A DNA stretch of 64,000 nucleotides. Source: Sulfurirhabdus autotrophica (GTDB taxonomy: Bacteria > Pseudomonadota > Gammaproteobacteria > Burkholderiales > SMCO01). How positions within the stretch are numbered: the stretch's first letter is position 1; every line of letters begins with the position of its first letter. This document shows, piece by piece, positions 38,587-48,634 of the stretch. The position numbers and the translations under genes are program-made. The notes beneath the pieces are model-generated. The model was not told the origin of the DNA and made no database searches. It was given only the letters and a program-made list of their open reading frames with translations. Location: contig NZ_SMCO01000011.1 in assembly GCF_004346685.1 (NCBI RefSeq), forward strand, positions 1-64,000. Reading direction: 5' to 3'.

Positions 38587-38613
38587 CCGTAAATAGCCTT
38601 TTGCTATTTACGG
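38587..38613. terminator. Perfect hairpin between surA and pdxA
   Basis: An 11-bp stem CCGTAAATAGC / GCTATTTACGG with a CTTTT loop. No T run follows on either strand, so it may be an mRNA-processing or stabilising hairpin rather than a terminator. Confidence 0.5.
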
Positions 38614-38718
38614 TGTAAAGTGACCGTGTGCCATGCATGCAGATCAAGTTCCAGAATGATGATAACAACTGCTCCCATGCTGATCATTCCCAGACAACAA
38701 CTTCAAGGTTCATAGTTC

Positions 38719-39720
38719 ATGTCTAAGCCCACTGCCATTCCAACGATAGCGCTCACTGCAGGCGAACCCGCAGGTATTGGACCGGATTTATGCGTCATGC
38801 TGGCACAACATACCATACCGGCCCGCATTGTTGTTATCGCAGATAAAGACTTACTTAAAACACGGGCCGCCCAGCTGAATTTACAGATCAATCTAATTGA
38901 TTTTGACCAAACCACCCCTGTTACCCCTGCCCAAGCCGGTACACTGTATGTACTCGACCATACCTTGACCGTACCAGCAGCACCTGGCATTTTACAGCCG
39001 GTCAATAGCAACTATGTACTGGAAACTCTGCGCAGCGCGATCTCTGGTTGCCTGACCGGCACATTTGATGCCATGGTGACCGCGCCAGTCCACAAAGGGG
39101 TCATCAACGATGCGGGTTTCCCTTTTACTGGCCATACCGAATATCTGGCAGAGCACACCAACACCCCTCAAGTAGTCATGATGCTGGTGGGAGGCGGACT
39201 GCGAGTCGCCCTGGCTACCACTCATCTGGCTCTGAATGAAGTGGCAGCCGCTATCACCCATGACAGTCTTCTGGATACCCTGCGCATCCTGCACCATGAT
39301 CTGCAAAACCGCTTTGGGCTGCCTCACCCACGCATACTGGTGGCAGGATTGAATCCCCATGCAGGGGAATCGGGCCATCTGGGACATGAAGAAATCGACA
39401 TCATCATTCCTGCCCTGAACCAGTTGCGCGAAGAGGGAATCGATGTTCGCGGCCCCTATCCCGCAGACACCTTGTTTACGCCAACGTATTTGAAAGATGC
39501 CGATTGCGTCTTTGCCATGTACCACGACCAAGGGTTACCGGTTTTAAAATATGCCAGTTTTGGGGAAGGGGTGAATGTCACGCTTGGATTACCCATCATC
39601 CGCACTTCGGTAGACCACGGCACCGCGCTGGATAAGGCAGGTACTGGCCAGATTGAAAGCGGCAGTTTGCTGGCAGCAATTCAAATGGCCATAACAATGA
39701 TAAACTGCACTCCTGATTAA
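38719..39720 (+). CDS. pdxA: 4-hydroxythreonine-4-phosphate dehydrogenase
   Basis: An NAD-dependent enzyme of pyridoxal phosphate synthesis. At 333 residues it shows ALTAGEPAGIGPDL at the N-terminus, the metal-site histidines in FTGHTEYLAE and MYHDQGLPVLKY, and the C-terminal FGEGVNVTLGLPIIRTSVDHGTALD. It lies in the conserved surA-pdxA-rsmA order. Confidence 0.96.
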   Translation: MSKPTAIPTIALTAGEPAGIGPDLCVMLAQHTIPARIVVIADKDLLKTRAAQLNLQINLIDFDQTTPVTPAQAGTLYVLDHTLTVPAAPGILQPVNSNYVLETLRSAISGCLTGTFDAMVTAPVHKGVINDAGFPFTGHTEYLAEHTNTPQVVMMLVGGGLRVALATTHLALNEVAAAITHDSLLDTLRILHHDLQNRFGLPHPRILVAGLNPHAGESGHLGHEEIDIIIPALNQLREEGIDVRGPYPADTLFTPTYLKDADCVFAMYHDQGLPVLKYASFGEGVNVTLGLPIIRTSVDHGTALDKAGTGQIESGSLLAAIQMAITMINCTPD

Positions 39721-39736
39721 CAGCAGTATCTTCACT

Positions 39737-40522
39737 ATGTCTTCCCACATTCCTCGCAAACGTTTCGGACAAAACTTCCTGGTTGACTCACGAGTCATAC
39801 GGGACATTATTTTTGCCATCGGGCCGAAAGAAAATGATGTGATGGTTGAAATCGGCCCCGGCCTGGGCGCATTGACCCGCCCGTTGCTGGAAAAACTTCA
39901 ACATCTGCATGTGGTGGAAATTGACCGTGACATTGTGAAACGTCTGCATGACGAGTTTACACCGGACCGCCTGACTATTCATGAAATGGATGCATTACGC
40001 TTCGATTTCTCCAGCATTGGCGAACGCTTTCGGGTTGTTGGCAATCTGCCCTACAACATATCCACACCCTTATTGTTCCATCTCAGCCAATTCAACGCGA
40101 ACTTGATCGACTTGCACTTCATGCTCCAGAAAGAAGTGGTTGAACGTATGGTGGCGGTACCTGGCAGCAAAGACTACGGCAGACTCTCTGTCATGCTGCA
40201 ATATTGCTTTGCAATGGAATACCTGTTTACCGTCCCTCCGGATGCTTTCCGGCCAGCGCCAAAAGTTGAATCGGCAATCGTCCGTTTAATTCCTTTTCCT
40301 GCTCCAGAACATCCGGTGCAAGACAAATCCCTGTTTGCCAAAATAGTCGCTGCCGGCTTTGGACAGCGAAGAAAAACGCTGCGCAACACCCTGCATGAAT
40401 TCCTGTCACCAGACGACTTTACACAACTCGCACTCGACCCCCAGCTACGCGCAGAAAACTTATCTGTAGAAGCCTTCGCGCGTATCGCCAATTATTGTTC
40501 AAACAGACAGCAAGAAAAATAA
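39737..40522 (+). CDS. rsmA: 16S rRNA dimethyladenosine transferase
   Basis: Dimethylates the two adjacent adenines near the 3' end of 16S rRNA (KsgA). The 261-residue protein has KRFGQNFLVD, motif I VEIGPGLGALTRPLL, the acidic VEIDRD and the catalytic NLPYNIS (NLPY motif). The C-terminal domain is normal. It starts 16 bp after the pdxA stop. Confidence 0.96.
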   Translation: MSSHIPRKRFGQNFLVDSRVIRDIIFAIGPKENDVMVEIGPGLGALTRPLLEKLQHLHVVEIDRDIVKRLHDEFTPDRLTIHEMDALRFDFSSIGERFRVVGNLPYNISTPLLFHLSQFNANLIDLHFMLQKEVVERMVAVPGSKDYGRLSVMLQYCFAMEYLFTVPPDAFRPAPKVESAIVRLIPFPAPEHPVQDKSLFAKIVAAGFGQRRKTLRNTLHEFLSPDDFTQLALDPQLRAENLSVEAFARIANYCSNRQQEK

Positions 40523-40645
40523 TAAAGAACCAGTTGACAGCACTTGCCAGACTTTCTTGATATAGCAGACAGACCAGGCTTGTAACAATGTCTGTTTCAT
40601 AGAAGAATAGACGATTAACAAAATAAAACAACGGAATCCGTAACA

Positions 40646-41116
40646 ATGTCCTTGATTGAAACCGCCGCCTCCAGCCTCCAGGCTCTCGAACTGGAAGCCA
40701 CCAAAGTAGAAGGTTTTCCGGTACTGAACCTTACTGTAAAAATCCCCAATGGCAAACTGGATATGTTTATTCATGCCCATGAAGACACCCAGCGACTATT
40801 GACTTACGCGCGTCCTCAAGGCCTTGTGATTCGCCATCCCGACATCCCCAACATTGCCGATTTTATCAACAGGGCGAATTATGGTCTGCCCTTGGGTAAT
40901 TTTGAACTGGACATGAACGATGGTGAAATTAACTTCAAAAACAGCATTGATGTTGCAGGTGGCGTTTTAACCAATCAAATGGTGGAAACTTTGGTAAAAT
41001 TCTCAATTGAGTGTGTAAACCATTACCTGCCCGGCTTAAAAGCCGTGCTTGAAGGGCAGCCATCTAAACAAGCCATTGAGGCAATAGACGGCCCAAGCAA
41101 GATTCGTATTGTATAA
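40646..41116 (+). CDS. YbjN domain-containing protein
   Basis: A 156-residue protein resembling the YbjN/type III secretion chaperone-like fold. It has alternating strands (VEGFPVLNLTVKIPN, NFELDMNDGEINFKNSIDVAGG) and a C-terminal helix (VETLVKFSIECVNHYLPGLKAVLE). YbjN-type proteins have been linked to stress tolerance, but no mechanism is established. It is not part of a visible chaperone/effector pair. A 123-bp gap follows rsmA, and the GGDEF/EAL gene starts 51 bp downstream. Confidence 0.7.
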   Translation: MSLIETAASSLQALELEATKVEGFPVLNLTVKIPNGKLDMFIHAHEDTQRLLTYARPQGLVIRHPDIPNIADFINRANYGLPLGNFELDMNDGEINFKNSIDVAGGVLTNQMVETLVKFSIECVNHYLPGLKAVLEGQPSKQAIEAIDGPSKIRIV

Positions 41117-41167
41117 CCCTAAACAAATTTAACGATAATAATCCCGCCAAGGGGGAGAAAAGACAAA

Positions 41168-43801
41168 ATGAATGAGGTCTGCACCCTCACAGGGGCAACC
41201 CCGGTTTCTGAAGCAGATGAACTGGAGTTACATAAACGGTACCTTAAGGCATTGGGTATCGTCGCCGGCCTATTGCTGGAAGAAACCAGCGAGCAGAATC
41301 TGACTGAAGTACTGCGTCTGCTCACCGAAACAACTTGTGTCAATCGTAGCGCACTTTTCCTGAACAAACATGATGAAGGTATCGCAGTCAGCGCAAAACT
41401 CCACTGTACCTGGTCATCAGCGGAAGCCGTCAGCAGCCTGGCAGAGTTCAGCGAATTTCGAGAAATCCAATATATCGACTATCCGCTTCTTTCCGACACC
41501 TTGCACGTTGGCATGGTATTTTCAAAAAACCTTTCTGAACTCCCTCAGGAAGAGGCAGCGCTTTTTGCACGGCACCAAATCCACACAGTTCTGTGCATTC
41601 CACTCCTGGTACAAGGTGAAACGGAAGGTTTTATCGGATTATTCTGCCATAAAACGCGCAGCTGGCAACCAGTAGAAATCAACGTACTCTGCGCTGTTGC
41701 CAACAGCCTTGCCCTGGCCTTGGCTCGCAAACGTGCCGAAATCAACCTGGAAGTAACAACCGGCCGTCTTAAAGCATTGGTTGGCGCCACTGAAGACATG
41801 GTGATTGAATTCGATCATAAAAATCATATTCTCAACACCTGGATTGACAGCCGTACTTTCTCACTGGCACTGGATGCCGACCTGGCCGGGAAAACATTGA
41901 GTCAAGCACTCCCCCCCGAAATGGCAAAAGCAATCCAGCGCGCCACACCCAGAGTCCTTTCCAGTAGCCAGCGTGAGACATTTGAATTCACACTCAGGAT
42001 TAATGACGAAGACCGTTTTTTCTTGGGGCGCTTGCAAATGCTGCCTTCCGAATCAGGGCAATCCCGCAACATTGTGGCGTTGATTCGGGACATTACCGAA
42101 CTGATGCAGGAAGAGGCCCAGCGTTTGTCCATGCTGGAAACACTCAATCTGCTGGAAGAAGCCATTCTGGATTTATCACTGGAGGGAAAACTGCTCAACT
42201 TCAGTGCTGCATGGAGCAAGTTACTCGACACGCCAGCAGACGAAACAGGGCAATACATAGGTAAGCTTTTACTCGACTATGTGATTGAAGATGATCGCCC
42301 AACGCTGCAATCAGTCATTCAGGAACTGGTTTCAGGAAAAAAACACGCCAATATTGTCCGTTTCCGTCTGATTCACAATAAAGATGAGCCAGTATGGATC
42401 GAAGCAAACTTGCTAGCCCACCGCTCCCCTCAGGGAATAATTACTGCACTGCGCGGTGTACTGCGGGACATCACCACCAGTTATTTACAGGAAAAACGTA
42501 TCACGCAACTGGCGCTGCACGATGCGCTTACCCAACTCCCCAACCGAATCTTGCTGGAAGACCATCTGCATCAGGCCATTGCGCGGGCTCAGCGCAGCAA
42601 TTCCAAAGTGGCCATGGGGTTTATAGATCTGGATCATTTCAAGCACATCAATGACACGCTGGGGCACAAAGCAGGCGACACAGTACTGGTTACATTAAGT
42701 AAGCGCTTACAAGCCGTATTACGTGGTATAGACACGCTTTCTCGCTGGGGAGGAGACGAATTTGTTGTGTTGCTGCCAGATGCCAACAACGAAGGTGATA
42801 TTCGGAGAATTGCGGAGCGCTTGCGTGAAGCAGCACGGGAAAGTATTGATCTGGATGGCGTAGAAACAAAGCTCACAATCAGTATCGGGTTTGCCGTTTA
42901 TCCGGATGATGCCAATAGCGCTGAAACGCTTATGAGCGTGGCGGACCACACTATGTTCCACGCAAAAAGCGTGGGACGAAATAATGTGCAATTTTTTCAG
43001 GATATCCATAACAAGTCACTGGATAAAGAAAATGTGTTATTGCAGACCCGCCTCAGCCGCGCAATTCACGAAAAAACACTTCAGGTTTTCTATCAGCCGA
43101 TATTCGATGCCGGTACGGGACAAGTCGTCTCTCTGGAAGCATTGGCCCGGTGGCATGACGAACAAAATGGCTGGATCGGTCCGGATATCTTCATTCCAAT
43201 GGCAGAGCACCTGGGCATCATTCATGAACTGGGCGAGCAAATTTTCGACCATACATTAGAGCGGCTTAAAGGGTGGCGCGAATCCAATCTGCCGGTACAG
43301 GCCTCTGTCAACATTTCGCGCGCGCAATTATTTGCACCCGCGTTTGTAGAAAAACTGAAGCAAAAAGTTGCCCAATATGGTTTAACCCCGCAGGATCTCG
43401 TGCTTGAAATTACTGAAAGCGTGGCATTGCTTGATCTTTCTTACGAATCCAGGCGCCTGAACGAACTGCATGACGCTGGATTTACTATTGCCATTGATGA
43501 TTTTGGAACCGGCTATTCTGCCTTGTCCCAGTTACATTCGATGCCGGTAGACATCCTCAAAATAGACACTTCCTTTACATCGCGGCTCGATACAGAAGAT
43601 GGTCGGCGTATTGTCCAGGCCATTGTGCAAATGGCGGATGCACTCAGTCTGAAAATGATTGTAGAAGGGGTGGAAAACGCTGAAACCGCGCATTACCTGC
43701 AAACTCTAGGGGTAACGCATATGCAGGGCAACTATTTCAGCGAAGCGTTGCCAGCGGGTCTGTGCCAGATGGTACTGGAAGCCAGTCCCAGTTTATTTTA
43801 G
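41168..43801 (+). CDS. GAF-PAS-PAS-GGDEF-EAL cyclic-di-GMP protein
   Basis: A cytoplasmic 877-residue bifunctional-looking regulator with no membrane helix. A GAF domain is at about residues 20-180 and PAS domains at about 190-310 and 320-440. The diguanylate cyclase domain (about 445-610) has an intact GGDEF at 528-532, and the phosphodiesterase domain (about 620-870) has EAL at 657-659, DDFGTGYSAL and DILKIDTSF. Both halves could be active. The GAF/PAS ligands are unknown. A C7 tract at 41911 lies in a coding region with no evidence of phase variation. Confidence 0.9.
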   Translation: MNEVCTLTGATPVSEADELELHKRYLKALGIVAGLLLEETSEQNLTEVLRLLTETTCVNRSALFLNKHDEGIAVSAKLHCTWSSAEAVSSLAEFSEFREIQYIDYPLLSDTLHVGMVFSKNLSELPQEEAALFARHQIHTVLCIPLLVQGETEGFIGLFCHKTRSWQPVEINVLCAVANSLALALARKRAEINLEVTTGRLKALVGATEDMVIEFDHKNHILNTWIDSRTFSLALDADLAGKTLSQALPPEMAKAIQRATPRVLSSSQRETFEFTLRINDEDRFFLGRLQMLPSESGQSRNIVALIRDITELMQEEAQRLSMLETLNLLEEAILDLSLEGKLLNFSAAWSKLLDTPADETGQYIGKLLLDYVIEDDRPTLQSVIQELVSGKKHANIVRFRLIHNKDEPVWIEANLLAHRSPQGIITALRGVLRDITTSYLQEKRITQLALHDALTQLPNRILLEDHLHQAIARAQRSNSKVAMGFIDLDHFKHINDTLGHKAGDTVLVTLSKRLQAVLRGIDTLSRWGGDEFVVLLPDANNEGDIRRIAERLREAARESIDLDGVETKLTISIGFAVYPDDANSAETLMSVADHTMFHAKSVGRNNVQFFQDIHNKSLDKENVLLQTRLSRAIHEKTLQVFYQPIFDAGTGQVVSLEALARWHDEQNGWIGPDIFIPMAEHLGIIHELGEQIFDHTLERLKGWRESNLPVQASVNISRAQLFAPAFVEKLKQKVAQYGLTPQDLVLEITESVALLDLSYESRRLNELHDAGFTIAIDDFGTGYSALSQLHSMPVDILKIDTSFTSRLDTEDGRRIVQAIVQMADALSLKMIVEGVENAETAHYLQTLGVTHMQGNYFSEALPAGLCQMVLEASPSLF

Positions 43802-43833
43802 TCACTCGATCAATTCACAGTGATAGCTGCTCA

Positions 43834-43858
43834 TGCCCAGTAATTAAATAACTGGGCA
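43834..43858. terminator. Hairpin between convergent GGDEF/EAL gene and gloA
   Basis: An 8-bp stem TGCCCAGT / ACTGGGCA with an A/T-rich loop between the two stops. There is no T run, so this is only a possible terminator. Confidence 0.4.
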
Positions 43859-43870
43859 GTTCAGTCCACG

Positions 43871-44257
43871 CTATTGCTTCTTCTGGATAAACTCTATTTT
43901 GTAGCCATCGGGGTCTTCAACAAATGCAATCACGGTTGTGCCATGCTTCATCGGGCCAGCTTCCCGAGAAACCTTACCCCCCAGCTTCTTGACCTCTTCG
44001 CAGGCTTTATAAGCATCCGCCACTTCTATCGCAATATGGCCAAAAGCATTTCCCAGATCATACGTATGAGTATCCCAATTATGCGTCAGCTCAAGCACTG
44101 TATGGTCTGATTCATCCCCATATCCCACAAAAGCCAGGGTGAACTTTCCGTCAGGATAGTCTTTGCGCCGCAATTCTTTCATACCCAGCACGTTTGTATA
44201 AAAGGCTATGCTTTTGTCCAGATCGACTACCCGTAACATCGTATGTAACATTCTCAT
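43871..44257 (-). CDS. gloA: Lactoylglutathione lyase (glyoxalase I)
   Basis: Detoxifies methylglyoxal as its glutathione adduct. The 128-residue vicinal-oxygen-chelate protein has the metal ligands expected for GloA: His in [14 protein letters not shown], Glu in TVLELTHNW, His in FGHIAIEV and Glu in GYKIEFIQ. The glutathione-binding features YTNVLGMK and [15 protein letters not shown] are present. This is the nickel-type bacterial form. Confidence 0.94.
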   Translation of the reverse strand: MRMLHTMLRVVDLDKSIAFYTNVLGMKELRRKDYPDGKFTLAFVGYGDESDHTVLELTHNWDTHTYDLGNAFGHIAIEVADAYKACEEVKKLGGKVSREAGPMKHGTTVIAFVEDPDGYKIEFIQKKQ

Positions 44258-44314
44258 GGGATTTTCCTTTTAAACTTCGAATAAATAGCACATAACGACG
44301 CCAGAAAAATATTT

Positions 44315-44453
44315 ACCGCAGAGGCGCGGAGGCGCAGAGGAAAAACTTCGTTGTGCGATGCGGTATTGCTTTATTGATTGGAGTTACCTCTGGCAGCGCT
44401 GTGTGCAAATACCAAAAGCCCTGCATTTCTCTGCGCCTCCGCGCCTCTGCGGT
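44315..44453. repeat. Paired convergent family 1 repeats, 139-bp MITE-like unit
   Basis: Left copy 44315-44340 (ACCGCAGAGGCGCGGAGG core) and right inverted copy 44428-44453 match at 25 of 26 bases and enclose 87 bp without a gene, between gloA and the DUF45 gene. Confidence 0.85.
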
Positions 44454-44519
44454 GAAAAAACAGTTTATATCAGGCTAACAATGTAAACCAGAAACACCGT
44501 TCAATCGCCAATATTCAGA

Positions 44520-45257
44520 TTAAAACAATCCATACAAAGCACTTTGCGCTCTCAACGCCTGCCTTACCCGCTCATATTCGGGAAAAACACGCGCAACCGT
44601 TTGCCAGAATGCGGGCGAATGGTTCATTTCAAAAAGATGCGCCAGCTCATGGGCCACAACATAATCAATCTGTTCCAGGGGGGCTTTAATCAGACGCCAG
44701 TTCAACCGGATTTCGCCTCGTGCATTGCAGCTCCCCCAGCGGGTTTTAGCATTGGATAACCGCATCTTAGGCATTGGCACGGCAAGACGCAGCGCATACT
44801 CGGCTACCCGTTCATTCAAGCATGCCAGAGCCTGCCGACGATACCACTTCAACACTTCGGTTTCTATCTGGCTGGTATCGTGCTCATTTGTCAGCCATAA
44901 CGATAAATTATCGCCATCCAGAGCCACCTTGCTCCGTCGTACGCCATTTTGCAAACACAAATACAATTCGCTGCCTAAATAGGGAATGGTGACGCCATGG
45001 CACCATTGCATTGCCGGTGGGCGTCTGGACTGAAACTCTTCCAGCTTTTGTATCACCCAGCTGGATTTTTGCATTAAATAGGTATTCAGCCATTGCTCTG
45101 AAACACGCCATGGCATGTTCACTGTCAGCCCTTTATCATCAATGCGCAAGCCCACGGTTTTTCTCTTGGCACTGCGTTTCAGGGTATAAGGTACTGCCTG
45201 ACCCTGTAAGTGGATGCAGCAGGCTTCTATTGCGTTTTTTCTGGAAAACCAACCCAT
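44520..45257 (-). CDS. DUF45/YgjP-type M48-like metalloprotease
   Basis: A 245-residue protein with the zinc motif VVAHELAHLFEMNHSPAFW (HExxH plus the third ligand region), together with RWGSCNARGEIRLNWRLI, which is diagnostic of the YgjP/SprT-like DUF45 group. The N-terminal beta domain starts YTLKRSAKRKTVGLRI. The substrate is unknown. It overlaps nothing; plsC lies 5 bp away on the same strand. Confidence 0.88.
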   Translation of the reverse strand: MGWFSRKNAIEACCIHLQGQAVPYTLKRSAKRKTVGLRIDDKGLTVNMPWRVSEQWLNTYLMQKSSWVIQKLEEFQSRRPPAMQWCHGVTIPYLGSELYLCLQNGVRRSKVALDGDNLSLWLTNEHDTSQIETEVLKWYRRQALACLNERVAEYALRLAVPMPKMRLSNAKTRWGSCNARGEIRLNWRLIKAPLEQIDYVVAHELAHLFEMNHSPAFWQTVARVFPEYERVRQALRAQSALYGLF

Positions 45258-45262
45258 GGCAG

Positions 45263-45982
45263 TTATTCCTCTGTCCGGCTCCCGATACGAACCATCTCTG
45301 ATTCAATCCATTCTTCAACCTGCTGGTTCAGCTCGGATGTTTTAATCCTGGTTGTATCGATCACCTTGCCGATGCTCACGGTAATCGTACCGGGATAACG
45401 CAAGAAAGCATTTTTACCCCAGTACTCTCCGGCATTGTGCGCCACAGGCAATACAGGTGCGCCAGTATGTGTTGCCAGCCATGCTCCGCCAATCCCGTAC
45501 TTTCCTTTTTCACCTGGTTTTACGCGGGTTCCTTCGGGAAACACGACTACCCAGAATCCTAATGCCAACCGCTGTTTTCCCTGGTCGACAATTTGCTTGA
45601 GCGCTTCTTTGCCAGCAGCGCGATCAATAGCAATGGGGCTGGTCATGGCAAGCCCCCAGCCAAAGAAAGGAATGCGCAACAGCTCCCGCTTCAGCACCCA
45701 TACCAGCGGCGGAAAAATAAGCTGAAATGCCATGGTTTCCCAGGCAGATTGATGTTTAGACAGAACTATCGTGGGGGTATCGGGTATATTTTCCGCACCA
45801 ATTATCTTGTATTTAAGGCCACAAATGACACGAACCAGAAACAGATTTAAACGCGCCCAATAGGAAATAATCCGGTAGCGGGTAATGGGATGAAACGGAA
45901 AAGTCAGAATGGAAATAATCGAATAAACCGGCGTGATAACAAACACGCACAAGGCATAAATCAATGAACGTAACCAGATCAT
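45263..45982 (-). CDS. plsC: 1-acyl-sn-glycerol-3-phosphate acyltransferase
   Basis: Makes phosphatidic acid at the inner membrane. At 239 residues it has an N-terminal hydrophobic helix (about residues 5-25) and the acyltransferase blocks: HQSAWE, a variant of HxxxxD/E (LSKHQSAWET), block III VFPEGTRVKPGE and block IV APVLPVAHN. It overlaps gmhB by 4 bp within the gmhB-plsC-DUF45 group. Confidence 0.92.
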   Translation of the reverse strand: MIWLRSLIYALCVFVITPVYSIISILTFPFHPITRYRIISYWARLNLFLVRVICGLKYKIIGAENIPDTPTIVLSKHQSAWETMAFQLIFPPLVWVLKRELLRIPFFGWGLAMTSPIAIDRAAGKEALKQIVDQGKQRLALGFWVVVFPEGTRVKPGEKGKYGIGGAWLATHTGAPVLPVAHNAGEYWGKNAFLRYPGTITVSIGKVIDTTRIKTSELNQQVEEWIESEMVRIGSRTEE

Positions 45983-46527
45983 GATGCTTGAGAGAGCAGG
46001 TGTTTTACCGCTGCAGCTAAATCATCAAAAACGGGTGTATTTTCTGGCAAACCACCTGCAGCAAGGGTTTTTTCGCCTTTTCCGGTTTTCACCAAAATCG
46101 GTTGCGCACCCATGGCAGCTGCCGCCTGCAAATCACGCAAAGAGTCCCCTATAGCAGGCACACCTTCCAGCCCCATATTGAAGCGCTTGGCGATTTCCTC
46201 AAACATACCGGGACTGGGCTTGCGACAGGCACATTTGGAATCTGCCGCATGAGGGCAATAAAACAGCGCATCAATCCTGCCGCCATGCTGGCCCAGCAGC
46301 TTGTGCATTTTGTCATGAATGGCATTCAGCATTGCCATATCAAACAAACCACGCCCTACGCCCGACTGGTTTGTGGCCAATACCACGCGATATCCTGCCT
46401 GATTCAGACGTGCAATCGCTTCCAGACTTCCAGGAATAGGCTTCCATTCATCAGGGGTTTTGATGAAATGATCGCTGTCGTAATTGATCACGCCGTCGCG
46501 ATCCAGAATGACTAATTTCGTGGGCAT
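45979..46527 (-). CDS. gmhB: D-glycero-beta-D-manno-heptose-1,7-bisphosphate 7-phosphatase
   Basis: A HAD phosphatase in the heptose route to LPS inner core. The 182 residues show DRDGVINYDSD (catalytic Asp), the family's zinc-binding cysteine loop CPHAADSKCACRKPSPGM and the GDSLRDLQAA motif. The gene lies between plsC and glyS, a common betaproteobacterial order. Confidence 0.94.
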   Translation of the reverse strand: MPTKLVILDRDGVINYDSDHFIKTPDEWKPIPGSLEAIARLNQAGYRVVLATNQSGVGRGLFDMAMLNAIHDKMHKLLGQHGGRIDALFYCPHAADSKCACRKPSPGMFEEIAKRFNMGLEGVPAIGDSLRDLQAAAAMGAQPILVKTGKGEKTLAAGGLPENTPVFDDLAAAVKHLLSQAS

Positions 46528-46534
46528 GTGCGTT

Positions 46535-48628
46535 TTATCCTGCCAGTTTTGAAATATCCGCTACCTGATTCATAAGGGTACCCAGTTCGTTCAACAACGT
46601 TAGACGGTTGTTGCGAATCAAAGGTTCATCCGCCATCACCATGACTTCATTGAAGAAGGTATCTACTTCAGACCGCACGCCGGCAAGCACACTCAAGGCA
46701 TCCGTATAGTCCCGATTTTGCATGCAAGAACTCACAGCCGGTTTTACGCGGTTTACTGCTTCGAACAGGGCTCTTTCGGCTGATTCCTGGAGCAGAGCAA
46801 TATCTACTTCGCCACTTGGCACTTCTGTCTTTTTCAAGATATTCTGTATGCGCTTGTTTGCAGCAGCCAAGGATTCCGATTCCGGCAATTTGCGGAAAGC
46901 CTGCACCGCTTTCAACCGTGGCATAATCAAGTCGATTCGGGTTGGGCGCTGGCTCACCACGGACTCAATCTCGTCAACAGTGAATGCTTCTTCAGATTGT
47001 GCATCGTTCTTCGCCAATTCGCGCAGATAATGCTTCAAACGCTCCAGCATAAAGCCATGCACATCCGTCGCGACACTGTCAGCCAGCACTTCACCGGCAA
47101 ATTGTGATTTAGCCAATTGCAACAGGTCCAGCAGATCCAGCGGCAATGCCATTTCTGCCAGTATGCGCAACACGCCTAACGCGTGGCGGCGCAAGCCGAA
47201 GGGATCTTTATCACCCGTAGGGATCAGGCCGACACCGTAAATTCCCACCAGCGTATCCAGCTTATCCGCCAGCGCGACACAAGCACCAATATTTTCCTGA
47301 GGTAGAGAGTCTCCGGCAAAACGCGGGTGGTAATGGGCTTCAATACTTTGCGCCACCACTTCCGGCTCGCCATCATTGCGCGCGTAATATTGCCCCATCA
47401 GGCCTTGCAGTTCGGGAAACTCACCCACCATATCAGCCAGCAAATCACCTTTGCACAAATAAGCTGCGCGCTCTGCGTGTTCAGCTTGCGCCCCCAGTTT
47501 ACGGGCAATTTCCCCTGCCAGTTTTCGCAGACGATGCACACGGTCTAACTGGCTACCCAGCTTGTTGTGGTACACCACATTTTCCAATTTTGGCACACGG
47601 TCTTCAAGACGGATTTTACGGTCCTGATCGTAGAAAAACTTGGCATCGGAGAGGCGTGCGCGCAGTACGCGCTCATTCCCATGAATGATATGTTGCGGAT
47701 CGGGCGTTTCAAGATTACTCACCACCAGAAAGCGCGGTAACAACGTACCTTTGGCATCCACCAGCGGAAAGTATTTCTGATGCTGCTTCATGGAAATAAT
47801 CAGGCACTCTTGTGGCACGCTCAGGAAATCCTGACTGAATTCACCGGCATACACCACAGGGAATTCAACCAGCGCGGTGACTTCATTCAGCAGCGCTTCG
47901 TCCCATACCACATGACCTTCACCCGCCTGCGCCTGCAACTTTTCACGAATCAGCGCCTTGCGCTGTTCAAAATCGGCGATCACCTTGCCGCGAGTAGCCA
48001 GTGTGGATTCATATTCAGCGGCATTTTGCAGGGTGATTTCGCCTTCACCTAAAAAGCGATGGCCTCGGGTAAGCCTGCCGCTTTTCAGCCCGAGTACATC
48101 ACCCGGCACCACTTCATTCCCATGCAGCATGATCAGGCCATGCACAGGACGCACAAATTCAATATCACTGTCACCCCAATGCATCATTTTGGCAACGGGT
48201 AACTTTTTAAGCGCGGCCTGAACCTTGCCTTCCAGACTGGCAGCCAGCAGATTGCCAGTCACCATACCCCGATACGCAAAGGCTTCGTTCTTGCCATCCT
48301 GAATCCGCTCCAGCGCATCAATCGCCACACCCTGCTTCTTCGCAAAGCCCATCAATGCCTGCGTTGGATTGCCTTCTGCATCCAGACCCGCTTTCACCGA
48401 AGGTCCTTTGAAAACCACTTCCTGATCCGGAGCTTTACCTGCGACTTTACTCACCGCAACCGCAAGGCGTCTGGGCGTGGCATAAGCTGTAACAACGCTG
48501 TCCGGAGCCAAAAAACCTTCTTCGCGCAATCCCTCTGAAACCGTCTGGGCAAAAACCTGCGACAGGTTTTGCAAAGATTTAGGGGGCAGCTCTTCGGTCA
48601 GGAGTTCGATCAATAAAGTGTCTGACAT
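46535..48628 (-). CDS. glyS: Glycyl-tRNA synthetase beta subunit
   Basis: The 697-residue beta subunit of the alpha2beta2 glycyl-tRNA synthetase; it recognises tRNA and supports editing-like domains. Characteristic parts are the N-terminal LLIELLTEELPPKSL, VFKGPSVKAGLDAEG, the HD-domain segment AERAAYLCKGDLLADMVGEFPELQGLMG and the C-terminal anticodon-binding region. It lies 6 bp after glyQ. Confidence 0.96.
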   Translation of the reverse strand: MSDTLLIELLTEELPPKSLQNLSQVFAQTVSEGLREEGFLAPDSVVTAYATPRRLAVAVSKVAGKAPDQEVVFKGPSVKAGLDAEGNPTQALMGFAKKQGVAIDALERIQDGKNEAFAYRGMVTGNLLAASLEGKVQAALKKLPVAKMMHWGDSDIEFVRPVHGLIMLHGNEVVPGDVLGLKSGRLTRGHRFLGEGEITLQNAAEYESTLATRGKVIADFEQRKALIREKLQAQAGEGHVVWDEALLNEVTALVEFPVVYAGEFSQDFLSVPQECLIISMKQHQKYFPLVDAKGTLLPRFLVVSNLETPDPQHIIHGNERVLRARLSDAKFFYDQDRKIRLEDRVPKLENVVYHNKLGSQLDRVHRLRKLAGEIARKLGAQAEHAERAAYLCKGDLLADMVGEFPELQGLMGQYYARNDGEPEVVAQSIEAHYHPRFAGDSLPQENIGACVALADKLDTLVGIYGVGLIPTGDKDPFGLRRHALGVLRILAEMALPLDLLDLLQLAKSQFAGEVLADSVATDVHGFMLERLKHYLRELAKNDAQSEEAFTVDEIESVVSQRPTRIDLIMPRLKAVQAFRKLPESESLAAANKRIQNILKKTEVPSGEVDIALLQESAERALFEAVNRVKPAVSSCMQNRDYTDALSVLAGVRSEVDTFFNEVMVMADEPLIRNNRLTLLNELGTLMNQVADISKLAG

Positions 48629-48634
48629 AATCCG

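Noticed and set aside
41911-41917. Run of seven C in the GAF/PAS/GGDEF/EAL gene
   Set aside because: Too short and without context for a phase-variable switch.
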